From positions 9,037,338 through 9,101,337 of the forward strand of contig NC_092028.1 in the NCBI RefSeq assembly GCF_042242105.1: a DNA stretch of 64,000 bases, given 5' to 3'. Of the stretch, positions 1 through 10,578 are shown in pieces; the stretch's first letter is position 1, and each line of letters opens with the position of its first letter. Below the pieces are notes generated by a model that was not told where the DNA came from, searched no databases, and was given only the letters and a program-made list of their open reading frames with translations. The stretch is from Pempheris klunzingeri. Lineage: Eukaryota > Chordata > Actinopteri > Acropomatiformes > Pempheridae. The translations under genes and the position numbers were made by a program.

Positions 1-1650
1 ATTTGCAACTACAGGCCAATGTCAAATCTTTCGATCCTCAAATGAAAAGTTGAAATATCTTTTAATCCACAGAGTGTACTATGTTCTAGATCTAACAATA
101 ATACTGAAACAGCTCTTATCATAGTTATTAATGACCTTAAAGGTCCCATATTCTGCTCATTTTCAAACTGGTATACAATTCAGGTTTACGTGGTTTAATG
201 TTCAAAGCATAGCAGACATGGCTGCTGCAACTGCTCTTTCTGAATGCTCCGTTCTAGAAGGACAGAACATGTTATGTGCTTTAAACAATGGCGGACATCG
301 TGGTGGGGGAGGTTTTCAGCGGGTGGGGGTGTTTAGCCTTGCCTTTGAAGTGGTCAAGATATCATATTTGGCATTATTTCGTTTCCATTGGTAGTTTTAA
401 ACCTCTTGAAACAAACTTTTCTTAGGGGTTCCACCTGGGTCAGTCCTAGAACCACTATGACCCTGAACCGCGAGGTCCATTTAGTAGCTTTGTATTATCT
501 GTCTCAGCACATATGGGTTTTTGCCAAACTGTCATGAAAGTGAACATGTCGACATTTCTAATATTCGGGCCATTTAAAGTGCTATGAGCATCTAAATTTG
601 AATAACAACTGGACAACTCAACCTGGCAAGGAAGGTTATTAAATGTGACCAAAACATCCAGAAAAGCTATGACCTTGGCCTTGTTTTGAGTTTTGTAAAC
701 TCCAAGGTCAAGAATGAACTTTCAGCCTCAGTTGGACAATTATATATTTTTTATCCTCAGTGTATACAATGTGTTTCGGTCTAGTTTCAGATTCAAGAGT
801 CGCACTAAAATGGCCCTTTTCAAAGTAAACAATGACCTTAAGATCAACAGTAATTCAGTGTGAGCTTGTGTTTTACTTGACCTTACTGCTGCCTTTAACA
901 CAGGTGATTAAAAGACTCATCAAATTGGTAGTTTTAAATCTATTGAAGCAAACGTCAGGGGTTCCACAAGAGTCAATCAAAGGAACACTGCTTTTAAATT
1001 CATACCCCCCCCCCATGGAAACATTAAAAGGAAACATACACTTTGATTTATATGCTGATGACATGATAAAACATTTCTCCTCTAGTCAGCTCAGTCCCAT
1101 AAAAAAGCTGGTGAAGTGTATCTGCATGATGTGATGATATCAGTTGTTTAGTTAGTCAGATTTGTTTCTGGTTGATTAAAGTCTGAGAGATTTGCAGTAT
1201 CTTTGAGTGACTGTGAGCAAGTTAAGAAACTCAGTTACTCTGACATTTAATCTAAACTTAAAAAGTCATGTTCATAACATACCTGAGGCAGCAATTTATC
1301 ACTTAATCACTTATTTAATGTTACAAGCTCTCAAGCTGGCTCTGAAGTGTTTTTCCAGAAAGGTAAAAGACGTTGTTTACTTCGATGACGTGTTGATTTG
1401 CACAGACCACAGTAGAGTAGAATGCTCTCTTTGATAATAACCCAAACGAACAATAGGAAGCCTCCAGCTCATTCAAAACCTGTGCATGCAAAGCTGATCA
1501 TATTACTCATGCACTGAAGTTGCCGCATTGGTGCAACTAGTGCAAGGCTGAATAATTACTCTTTTCTTTTTCAAGCACTTAATGATTTGGCCTCCAATTA
1601 CGTGTCGTACCTGCTCACTGTCTACCATCCAGTCAAACCTCAGGTTATTA
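1..1650 (+). mobile_element. Degenerate L2/Maui-type LINE reverse-transcriptase fragments
   Basis: Broken pieces of a non-LTR retrotransposon ORF2. Position 10 onward reads as NYRPMSNL, the usual start of an L2-type reverse transcriptase. Near 880-900 the frame reads DLTAAFNT, near 950-985 GVPQESIKGTLLL (the family GVPQGS-LGPLLF box), and near 1050 LYADDM, the catalytic YADD box. Near 1575-1625 another frame reads QALNDLASNYVSYLLT, the C-terminal end of L2 ORF2. The RT segment appears twice: the GVP box is also at about 420-455. Several frames are needed, so it is a dead, old copy. The clade is inferred from motifs. Confidence 0.75.
137..390 (+). mobile_element. TTAA-flanked MITE-like insertion in the LINE
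   Basis: The LINE frame breaks at a TTAA (137-140), which is followed by AGGTCCCATATTCTGC. The same terminus, in both orientations, bounds a second copy at 32202-32632. LINE-like sequence (GGTAGTTTTAAA) resumes near 391, matching the other LINE copy at about 928. The right terminus is not clear here, so the end is approximate. Confidence 0.4.
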
Positions 1651-3902
1651 GGTGGTTGTTTTCAAACCTGTTTTTGCGACGGCAGGCTGGGTGCTGCGTT
1701 TGTCAGTGCCATTTTTCTTTCTTTTATCTTTCCTTTTATTGCTATGTGTGACATCTTGCATTTTATTGACTGTATTCTTAGTCAGTATTAATAAAATGTC
1801 TTACTTTCATAGTGCCCACACAGCGAGGTGCAAATCAGTGAGAAGTGTTGGGCAATGTGTTTTAATTTTGATGGAATATAAATAAAATTGTCATGCTTAG
1901 CACTACATTTTATCACTCTCCATAATTGTAGAGAGCCGTCAGGTGCCTGGTTAAATGAGTGAGTTGAATGCGCCACAGACTTTAGCTTTGTGTTTTTTTG
2001 TTTTTCTTACAGTGTACAGTGTGATATTTGCTTTATCTGAACTTCACAATGCTTTTAAACAGAGATAAAAGAACAGTGAGAAGGCGTGACACGTGGAAAT
2101 TACTAACTCAACTGCATAAGAGGGGAGGATGGATGATTTACAGAAGAATACTGATGATCAGTCATAGCTTGTTAATAGCCGTGACATTTTTGTGTTGCTG
2201 ATTAGAATAGGTGTGGAATGGGCCTATATGAAGCAAATTATTACATAATAGTAAACCCTCACATATTGACATTGTCAAAATCACTTTATATTAATAAATA
2301 TTTGACTCTTAATATCACAAAATTGAGCCCCTGATCATGTCCTGTCTTGGTACTCTTTTGTGACACAAAGTCATACTTATTAGTAAACCTTGCATTTAGA
2401 CAAACATCCAGAAACCACTTAGACATCCAACATTTAGCTGACTGAAAGGGTCATTTTCTGACACTTACACTTTTCATACCTTTTCTTACTATTTATGCTC
2501 ACTCACTCACTCACTCACTCACTCACTCACTCACGATATCAAGCATATTACGCAAGAGGCAAGAACACGCTGCTTGTTATTAACCACTCCTGTCAAACAA
2601 ATGTCTTTCAATAAAAGACACAATACAAATATGAGTCATATTCACATATTTTAGTGACTCATCAGTTAACAAAAGAGAGAAAAAGTGCATTTGCTTAGAA
2701 ACTAAAATACAGACACAACATAAGAGAGGGACACAAGAGGACTGAGGTGAACTTTCCTGAGAAATTGTCACATTAAACTCACAGATCTTTTCATCTGTCT
2801 CCGTGAGCCAGGACGCTGGCATGGTGGACTCACTCGCATGAGGAAAATGTAAGATCAAGACTGCTCTCCTAACCCACATGAGAGATGCTCAATTTTTTGA
2901 ATGTTGAATGATCAGTGTTGTGCAACAGGCAAACGCTTCAACCTCAATGTTAATTTCACAGCCTTCATTTCAAGTATATTTGACACACACACGTATTGAT
3001 ATCTGATACTTTATAGCCTTCACATTGGTATGTCATCAGTAATCTTTCTTGATGGTGTGTTGCAACCGTATTTAAATCGTACTTAATCTTTAAAGGACCA
3101 TACCAGCTTGTCACTGCAGAACACTTTCTAAACCTACAAACCCTTTCCTTTAATGGACAGATCTACTATTCTATTGAACTTTTAGTTGACCATCCGCTAA
3201 GCCCCACCCCTCAATTTTAGCTGGGGTGACTGGAATGTAAGCTTTCTGAAGTCCAATAAACAGTAGGACACAGCCGCTAACAATGACACAGTAGCACCCT
3301 GTGGACCTGCTTCCACTACATACTAAACAGTGGACGTTCTCTCATTAACGTAACCTGTAACATCAAAAATAATGTAGTATGAAATGCTACTGCCATTGGA
3401 AGTAATGGCAGGTTACTGTCATAGGTAGTAAGTTAATTAGCAGGCCATGCTAATGCCTGTAGCTTACGATGGAGCAGATAAACAGAGTGTATCTCTTCCG
3501 ACAGCCATGCGCTGCTTCAACATGTAGAGCAATCTAACTCAATGAGCCCCGTTATGGTTGTGAAGCTACGAGCTGTTTGGAGGAAGGGTTTAGCGAATTG
3601 TCAACTGGACATCATTAATAAACAGTGGATTAAGCTTTTTTCCCCGCCGCTGTACCAAATATGTCCAAAACCCATGCTTGGGCTTTATACTCTGAGACAG
3701 CTTGTGTCCTGCATAGCTGTTAGACTGGCTCGCTTTTGCCTTTATCCACTGCTTTTTGTGTTCACAGGTGATGTTCGCATCATCGTGGGCATGAGAGGCA
3801 ACAAATACAGCAAAGGAAAGTCTGTCTCTTTACTGGAAGTCCTTTGGTTTCCTAGGGCCAACCCGTACTTGTTTTAGCTCCTATCGCCAGCGTCTGAACG
3901 CC
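1651..3902. other. Gene-free stretch downstream of znf653
   Basis: No coding exon recognised. It holds a CTCA microsatellite and scattered AATAAA motifs on the plus strand (for example near 1790 and 2610). The znf653 3' UTR must begin at 3902 and run leftward. An ATTAAA on the minus strand at about 3150-3155 is a possible polyadenylation signal, which would give a 3' UTR of about 750 bases. From about 3090 a TTTAAAGGACCATA sequence resembles the start of other TTAA-type fish MITEs. The open frame at 3542-3877 has no recognisable domain. Confidence 0.4.
2498..2534. repeat. (CTCA)n microsatellite
   Basis: About nine perfect CTCA units in a row. Confidence 0.95.
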
Positions 3903-6900
3903 TCAGGTCGCCTGCTTGTCTGGGTGGCTCTTTAGCTTGTGAAATTTAACACTGTCCAGCTTCTCGAACCTCTTCTCGCAGAACTCACAGGTGAAGTTGT
4001 AGTGGGCCTCCGAAGTGTGTTTCTTCATGTGCCAGTTGAGGGACGCACGCTGGCGACACTGGTAGCCACAGATTTCACATCTGGCAGATCACATGGATGA
4101 GAAGACGAGAAAGAAAGAACAGGAAAGAAAACAGAATATTGATGATCATGCAGATGATTACAGGCCGTGTTGTAGTAAAAAATTCTATTTGTTATTTTGC
4201 ATCAATGGGATTAACTGAGCTCAGTCCCAAAGTGTCACAGACTGGAACTTCTAACACGCTCAGTGCACAAAATGTGCAATGACAAGATCTGTTTCCATCT
4301 TTAGCCACTTACTGGAGTGGTGTTTCTCCTGTGTGGGTCCGCCTGTGAACCTCCAAGTGATTCTTTCGCTTAAACGATTTTCCACACGTCTCGCAGATGA
4401 AATCTCTGACCCCTGCAAAAAGATTCTGTTACGTTTGGAGGTTTTTTTTTCCCCGAAGAGGAGATTCGGACATGACAAGCGCGTCAAGCTTGTGGGCCCA
4501 CCTGAATGGATGATCATGTGGCGATGCAGGTGGTTTGAAAGGTAGAACTTTTTCCCACAGCCTGGATGGGGGCACACCTTGGTCCTCCCTTTCCTGTGAA
4601 CTAGGTTGACGTGATTCTACAGAGAGGAAAGTGAATCGAAAAGCTGGTTATTTTAATCAAACCAAAGCTGAAAGGTTAATTATGAGTAAAAGAAATGTAG
4701 TTTAACCTGAAAGCTGCTAATAGCTACATAGACTTGACTGCAGCCCTCGTATGGACAGTGGAACATCTTGAGCATCCCGTCCGCGTCGATGACTGGGCCT
4801 CGTCGGTTTCTCTTTGACCTGACACTGCAGAAAACAGATGCTGCAGACTTAGTTCACACTAACAAGAGGACAAAAAGTTGAGGGGAGTTGGATTATCATC
4901 TCTGCTGAGCTCCGGCACATGAACCCCTTCTCGCTCTGTGTGGGTATCATCATCGGGCAGAGTGTGTGGGCCACTAACCTGCTCAGGCTTCGCTGCAGCT
5001 CTCTGTCGCTTCCCAGCTCCAGGGCGTCACCAGTGGGCTGCAGCAGCTGTTTGTCACTTAAACCTGCAGGTAGGCAGAGTAAAAACTGATTATTAAAGGA
5101 CTCGTCACACGCGGGGCCGTTTTTGGCCATTTTGGTGCCCTAAACCAGAAATCCGCTGGAACTTGTCATGGCTAAATAATCGAATTATATTTTAGTTTCT
5201 CAGTTCAACTTCTGGTCTGTGTCATTTCATCAAAACATGTCAGTTAGTGCCTTTACATGCACACTAGAGCACCCAACATGATGATGCTGGTTTTAATACA
5301 GTTCAGAATATCGTATGAAACATGATCCAGGTTTCTGAGTGTTGAAAGAGAGACATCAGTTATTTCTCTACTAAGGTGAAGGATATCATTATCCATTCTA
5401 TTCTGATGTTATTTACATTATACAACTTACAGTGACTACAATATCGCTGTATAAAATTAGTAAAGCAATTGTAATAGCTCTGTGTTGCCGCCCACCTCTG
5501 AGCCTGGTTCTGTTCGAGGTTTCTTCCCGTTAAAGGGGAGTTAATGTTGAATTCCTGAATCGTTGGGTCTCTCTCTTAACCCTGGAGAACCCAAGAACCC
5601 TTTTCTTCTTTGGAAAATTATGAACTATGCATTAAATGACTGCTATAAGTTCACTGAACACCAACATATCCACTTTTTCAATTTTAACCCTTTATTCCCT
5701 AATTTAGGATTAGGGCCAAATTTGACCCATTGGGCTTTAGGCGTATCATTTCAAAGAATCACAATAACAAACACTGTCAATGCAAACTATTTTAAACTTA
5801 GGAAAATAATCAGTTAACCACACAGCTACATTTAACAATGGTTTTTTTGCTTTATTTGTTGCATGTTAGAACTGGATTTCAAATGTACAAACACACTTTG
5901 GCCAATGGAAACAAGAACACAAGGCCAAAAAACTAACACCATGGGTCTTTGCTTATCAAAAAATCTGTTCTGCTAGAGAGAGGAACTCACACTAGACATT
6001 GTGGTAGTCTTTGAAACAATTTCTTTTTTTGTTGATGCAGAGAGGAACTGCACATTTTTCACAGTGCATTTCAGTTTTGAGGTCCTTGCACACAGCACAT
6101 CGACGGCAATTTACTTATTATATATATTTATATATAAAATCAGTAATAAGTTATTATATCATTATAGTTATTATAAGTATTAGTCTCTGGCCCTGTACTA
6201 CTGAGGTAACTTAGTAAAATATATTATACAAATGAATTTATTTCAAGGCTTTAGCCAAATACAGGACTGTCACCATTCTCCATCTACAAAGTCACTCAAA
6301 GAACCAAAGGGTCATTTTTGACCCGACATTTTTTAACCCACACACCCAGAGGGTCATTTTTGGCCCATCGTTTTTTGAACTAGCTCAGAGTTGCTAATTT
6401 ATCCAAAAAGAATATAAAACGTACTTCTAGGCATTCTGCAAGCTAATACTAAATAGATTAACAAAAAATACACTATTTTACCAACCACTGGTTTGCTGAG
6501 AAGACGATTTTGTTTGGGTAGGTTTCCAGCTCAACGGAACAGCATGTGGTCAGTCATCTTGTCACTACCACTCTGACTCATGTCAGTTCAATATTCATCC
6601 ACTAAGTGTCTCTATGCAGGGGTCAGAAGTGGCACTCTGGGTTTTTGAAGTTAAATTTGACAATTTTTTTTATGTTTGTTCATTTTGGGTAGCAGCAATT
6701 AATAGCGGCCAAATTTGACCCCGTGGGTTCTCCAGGGTTAATTAAAGGGTTTGGTCTAGACCTGCTCTTTATGTAAAGCGTCTTGAGATAACGCTGTTAT
6801 GAATTGCCGCTATATAAATAAAGATTGATTGATTGTATTAAATAAAACCAGGACGACAGCTTTCTCTTCGTGGTTTTTTACAACATTTTGTATAATGTCA

Positions 6901-9900
6901 CATAGTATTTGTACAACATCCACACAGGACGTCGGTGTGAATGTGCTGTTGCAGGAACATCTGAATAGGATTTACATAGACTTCTCCACCAACAGCAGTA
7001 TTGTGAAGTTGTGGTTCACCTGTGAAATGTCATTGAAATATTATGCAAAATTGAAAGCAACTCTGCTCACATTACAGCAGGCTGCCTTGTCACTACTGAC
7101 TGCAGCTTTGTTTTGTGGCTCACTTACAGTAATGTGTGGAGCACAAGTAGATGTTTGTTTCCAGCTGCTCTTCCAGGATCAAATATCTGGATTTATAGCC
7201 AATTCCTCAACTGTGTTAATCAAACATGTCTGATTCCTAATTTCACAATAATTTCAGGGCATCAAACCATTTACCATTTTATCTTACGTGCATACACGCA
7301 CAGAATACTGGCAAGGAGTTTTATCATAGTTTCGATGGAATAACAGGATATTTGCAGTGAATACAAAAAAACCACCTGGGTTTTCATGTCCATGTATACT
7401 GTACTGATTCTTACTTCTTTCAGTGGTGTAAGCAAATTAACCCTGTGGGTCACAAAATGAAGGTGCAGCCAGTAGTTCAGCCATCCTGTAAGCATTCTGA
7501 GTAGAACCCAAAAAATGCTATGCCAGCACAGACTGAAGTATACCTGTCATAGAGTCTTCATCCTCTACAGATCTGAGTTTTGAGTCAGACGTGCAAACCG
7601 GGTTGTAGGTCACACCCCCGATGACGGTGCAGGTCACTTCTTCCACATTCCCACCTCCCATGTTGAGCTGGATGCCCTCTGATGCCAGGGCCTCGTAGCT
7701 GGGGCCAGTGATGATAATCAGCTAGAGAGATCGAAAAAGGAGAGTAACTCTTGAGAAAATAAATAGCACAGTCTTTGGTGTGCCCCAACATCTCTGCAAG
7801 GCACTCGTTCACCCACCTGTGAGCCTTCCAAAGTGGTCCTCTGGTCAGGAATCTCACAGCTGGTCACCACCGTCTGCAGAGTCTGAGGGTCAAACAGCTC
7901 ACTCTGCTCTTGTACCTGCATGGGCGGCGGGACTGACAGCTCCGTCTGAGCCCCCAGTCGGACCGAGCCGCTCAAGCTCCCAGACAGCACCGCGTCCTCG
8001 TCCGTCTTCTCCAGTCTGTCGGCTAAGGAGGCCGTCACAGTAACGCACTCGTAACCGTGCGGCGCAGTCCCGATCTCTTCTCCTTCTTCTCCTCCGTCGC
8101 TGACCGGCCTCAGATCCTCATCCTCCTCCTCTGAGGGGACGGAGTGAAATGCTGCTGCAGGGGACACCTGCGGTCGCTCCATGACCATCTCCATCTCCCA
8201 GACAGGATGTCCTGTCAGTGGAACATCTTTGGAGGAGGTCTCTTTGCTGGGCTGGTGGTTCAGAACTGCAGTCTGTTCTGTCGGGCTCATATTTGTATAC
8301 GGTACCTCAGAAACATCCACATTTTCTCCTGCATCTACCACAAAGCAGATAAATAAAAAGAGCTGGTTGATGATTATACTGCTATACATTTATCTACTCA
8401 GGATATCAACAAAAAGTGATGATGATTCTGCACCTTTGAACTGTTTGGGAGCCTCCGTCCTTCTTCTCCTGCTCGCTATGCCTTTGGCCACAGGCAGGTC
8501 TGTTTTTACTGCACTCTCTCCATCGCCCTCCCTGTTCACTTCCTCTTCATGTTCAGAGTCACTTGCATGCCTCAGTGGCGAGAAAAGGTATTGCACGAAC
8601 GAGTGGTTGGATTCACACTGCCAGATAGCAGCGGTGGAGAAGTTGGGCTGGGGCTCCAGGGCGCTGAGCTGGGGCTCATGAGGGCAGGAGTGGGAGTGCT
8701 CCTGGTACCAACACACCAGGCTCTGGAGGCTGGACACTCGCTCTTTCCTGCCTGGGAGACAACAAATGTCAGGCAGAAGGACAATCGCAGACAAGTTTCA
8801 GAGGATTTATTGGAATCTACAAATGAATGTTGAATGAACTTATCTTTTGAATGCCACTAAATATTATATATACACCATATATGCCAAGAAATGAAAAAAG
8901 TGGACAAAAAGTCAGGACTGAGAAAATATAGATACTAAATCAACATTATGATCTACTTAGCCAATACTTTTCAAGCCGAATTAGGAGATATTATATTCGG
9001 ATTTTGACTTTCTGAGTCAAATTTAAATGATATTAAGTTTTGTGCTGCAACTAATCCTAACAGTTATTTATGTTATCGATAAAACATGATGATCATTTTG
9101 TCAGAAAGTGGTGACAATTTTCTAAAGCCCAAGGTTAAAACCAAACATTTTTAATTCATTATGACACAGAGCAGCAAAACCTCACATTTTAGGTTGGAAC
9201 GTGGTCATGCTTCTCATTTGACCCTGAAGGATTACACATAATATGCAATGTTCGCTGTAGTTACAGATTTCTTTTCTGTCAATCAAATAATCGCTCAATC
9301 GACTAACAGGTTCAGCTCTAATAGAGGTGTGTAAGTCAAAATTTTGATCTGTGGGTCAAAATAATGAAATGTTTTGAGATGTTCCGTCAAATTAGTTAAA
9401 GTATATAGACTTATAGACTCACTAGCTCATAATTTTGATGTAAAATTTTGCCGTAGTGTTTTTAATTCGGTCATTTCTAAGATTTTATTGGTACTTTTTG
9501 GCTGCCTAACGTAGTAAAAGTCATTGAAGCAGGATTAGTAGCTGCTTTTTAAGAAATGCAAACAAACTCTGGATGTTTCATGTCTGCCCGGACTGATGGA
9601 TTAACACTATAGTGGTGTGGTCATGCATGGACACCCAACATGACATCTGCTTTTCTCTTCCTCACTCACCTTGCTTCTGTTTCACTGAGACTTCTGGAGA
9701 AATCTTCTTCCTGTTGGCAAAAACATCTCATTTGGTCAGTGACTGGTTGGGTTAAACAGACTAGGACACCCACTCAATGAAGCCAGAGTTGTCAGAGGTG
9801 AAATAACACTAAGTGACAGAGAAGAGGGGGATGGCTAATAACGTTTAGATGACCGCGTGCAAGGCGGTGTTAGTGACATTAACTTGTGGAAAATAAAGTG

Positions 9901-10232
9901 GGCATTGCTTTGAGAGGAAGATCTTACCCGCAGTATTTCTGCTGGTACTTTTCTCCGTAGGTGGAGTTGAGCAGGATCAGGTACTCTGCCAGTCCGGCAT
10001 CACTCAGACTGGTCCGCCTGCGGAGCTCACTCCACAGCTTGTGCGACTCTCCCAGGTACACCCTCCGCACGTCGTACTTCTTTCGGGACTCGAGACGCCT
10101 CTGGGCTCGGTCGGAGTCCGTCAGCCTGGGTCGCCCTCTGCAACGTCTCAAAACGCCTTTCCCTTGGTCCCCTGCTTGGTCAGCGTCCAGGGCAACGTCC
10201 AACTCCGCCAGGCTATGCGCCATCTTGGCCAC
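3903..10232 (-). CDS. znf653: Zinc finger protein 653, complete 10-exon coding region
   Basis: Coding exons on the minus strand: 9928-10232, 9670-9710, 8434-8751, 7817-8334, 7544-7721, 4979-5063, 4707-4824, 4502-4616, 4313-4412, 3903-4080. All junctions are GT-AG with compatible phase, giving 651 aa (human ZNF653 is about 615). The N-terminus carries an AT-hook-like GRPRLTDSDRAQRRLESRKK block. A WYQEH-x-HSCPHEP segment in exon 3 matches the family. The middle is acidic, and the C-terminal ~170 residues hold five C2H2 fingers; the first starts CPYEGCSQVYVAISSF, the second CPHPGCGKKFYLSNHL. The human family member is described as a nuclear transcriptional repressor; that role is inferred here. 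A Met three codons downstream of the chosen start could also serve. Neighbour: divergent swsap1. Confidence 0.95.
5580..6737. mobile_element. Non-autonomous piggyBac-like transposon (1.16 kb)
   Basis: The element begins CCCTGGAGAACCCA and ends with its exact reverse complement, 14 identical bases of terminal inverted repeat. It is flanked on both sides by TTAA (5576-5579 and 6738-6741), the piggyBac target duplication. Inner repeats GGGTCATTTTTGACCC and a close variant lie near 6309-6365. Only a C-terminal transposase remnant remains (separate entry), so it looks like an internal-deletion derivative. The near-perfect ends suggest a fairly recent insertion. It sits inside an L2 tail within znf653 intron 5. 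Confidence 0.88.
5992..6114 (-). pseudogene. PiggyBac transposase C-terminal cysteine-rich domain remnant
   Basis: One minus-strand frame reads about 40 residues ending at a TAG: NCRRCAVCKDLKTEMHCEKC, then AVPLC, then CFKDYHNV. The C-x2-C ... C-x2-C ... C pattern followed by CFKDYH is typical of the C-terminal zinc-binding cysteine-rich domain of piggyBac/PGBD4-like transposases, which helps bind the transposon ends. No catalytic DDD region was seen in the element. Upstream of this frame is AT-rich simple sequence. Confidence 0.75.
9042..9319 (+). mobile_element. hAT-like MITE (GGCTGCAACTAA family), copy 1
   Basis: Starts TGCTGCAACTAATC, contains GTCAGAAAGTGGTGACAATTT and AAAGCCCAAGG, and ends AATCGACTAACAGGTTCAGCTCT. 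The full-length relative is at 27878-28206. It lies in znf653 intron 2. Confidence 0.65.
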
Positions 10233-10578
10233 AACAGCTGATGTTGTGATTACCCGGTGTCCCGGAAGTTGTCAGACCTAACAGGAAGCACTGAAACAGA
10301 CGCAGTTTCTGCGCGTCGCTCCCACACCACCGGTTTGTAAAACAGTACTAAACACAGTCGTGCACCACATGGGTACACATTAGTTAAAATAGCGACAAAC
10401 ACCCACGGTGTACACCGAGAACCGTGGCGGAACGGTACACTACCCGAAGTGCTATTCACCCGGACCGCAACAGCCCGAACACCAACGAGCAACATGTAAA
10501 CAGACGCGGGAAACTTCAACGTGGACACCTTTACCAGACACACACATAGGAACATCATCTTATATCATAGCGCCATTC
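10233..10578. promoter_or_regulatory. Shared divergent promoter of znf653 and swsap1
   Basis: Only 346 bases separate the two start codons, which point away from each other. The segment is richer in CG dinucleotides than its surroundings (for example near 10300-10330 and 10410-10460) and shows no clear TATA box. That is the usual look of a bidirectional housekeeping promoter. Transcription start sites cannot be placed from sequence alone. Confidence 0.65.

Larger units (their letters stand above)
5484..6832 (+). mobile_element. L2-type LINE 3' tail, split by a piggyBac element
   Basis: Left part 5484-5579 reads GAGCCTGGTTCTGTTCGAGG and GTTTCTTCCCGTTAAA. The right part 6738-6832 reads AAAGGGTTTGGTCTAGACC, then AAGCGTCTTGAGATAACG, and ends TAAATAAAGATTGATTGATTG. 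This is the widespread fish L2-type 3' end with its short tail repeats. It lies in znf653 intron 5. A reverse copy of the same tail is at 16124-16212. Confidence 0.75.

Noticed and set aside
1366-1410. Short frame reading VVYFDDVLICTDHS, like the polymerase box of an LTR element
   Set aside because: Only about 15 codons, flanked on both sides by L2-type LINE sequence and with no terminal repeats; treated as chance or as part of the worn LINE.
3542-3877. 111-residue open frame on the plus strand
   Set aside because: No recognisable domain and no splice support; it lies next to the znf653 3' end in sequence that may be repeat-derived.
4260-4577. A TFIIIA-like zinc-finger gene
   Set aside because: The finger sequences and the linked N-terminal exons match ZNF653 instead.
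10408-10578. In-frame upstream Met that would lengthen Swsap1 by 57 residues
   Set aside because: The extension runs through the shared promoter and does not resemble the family; the Met at 10579 fits the family length better.
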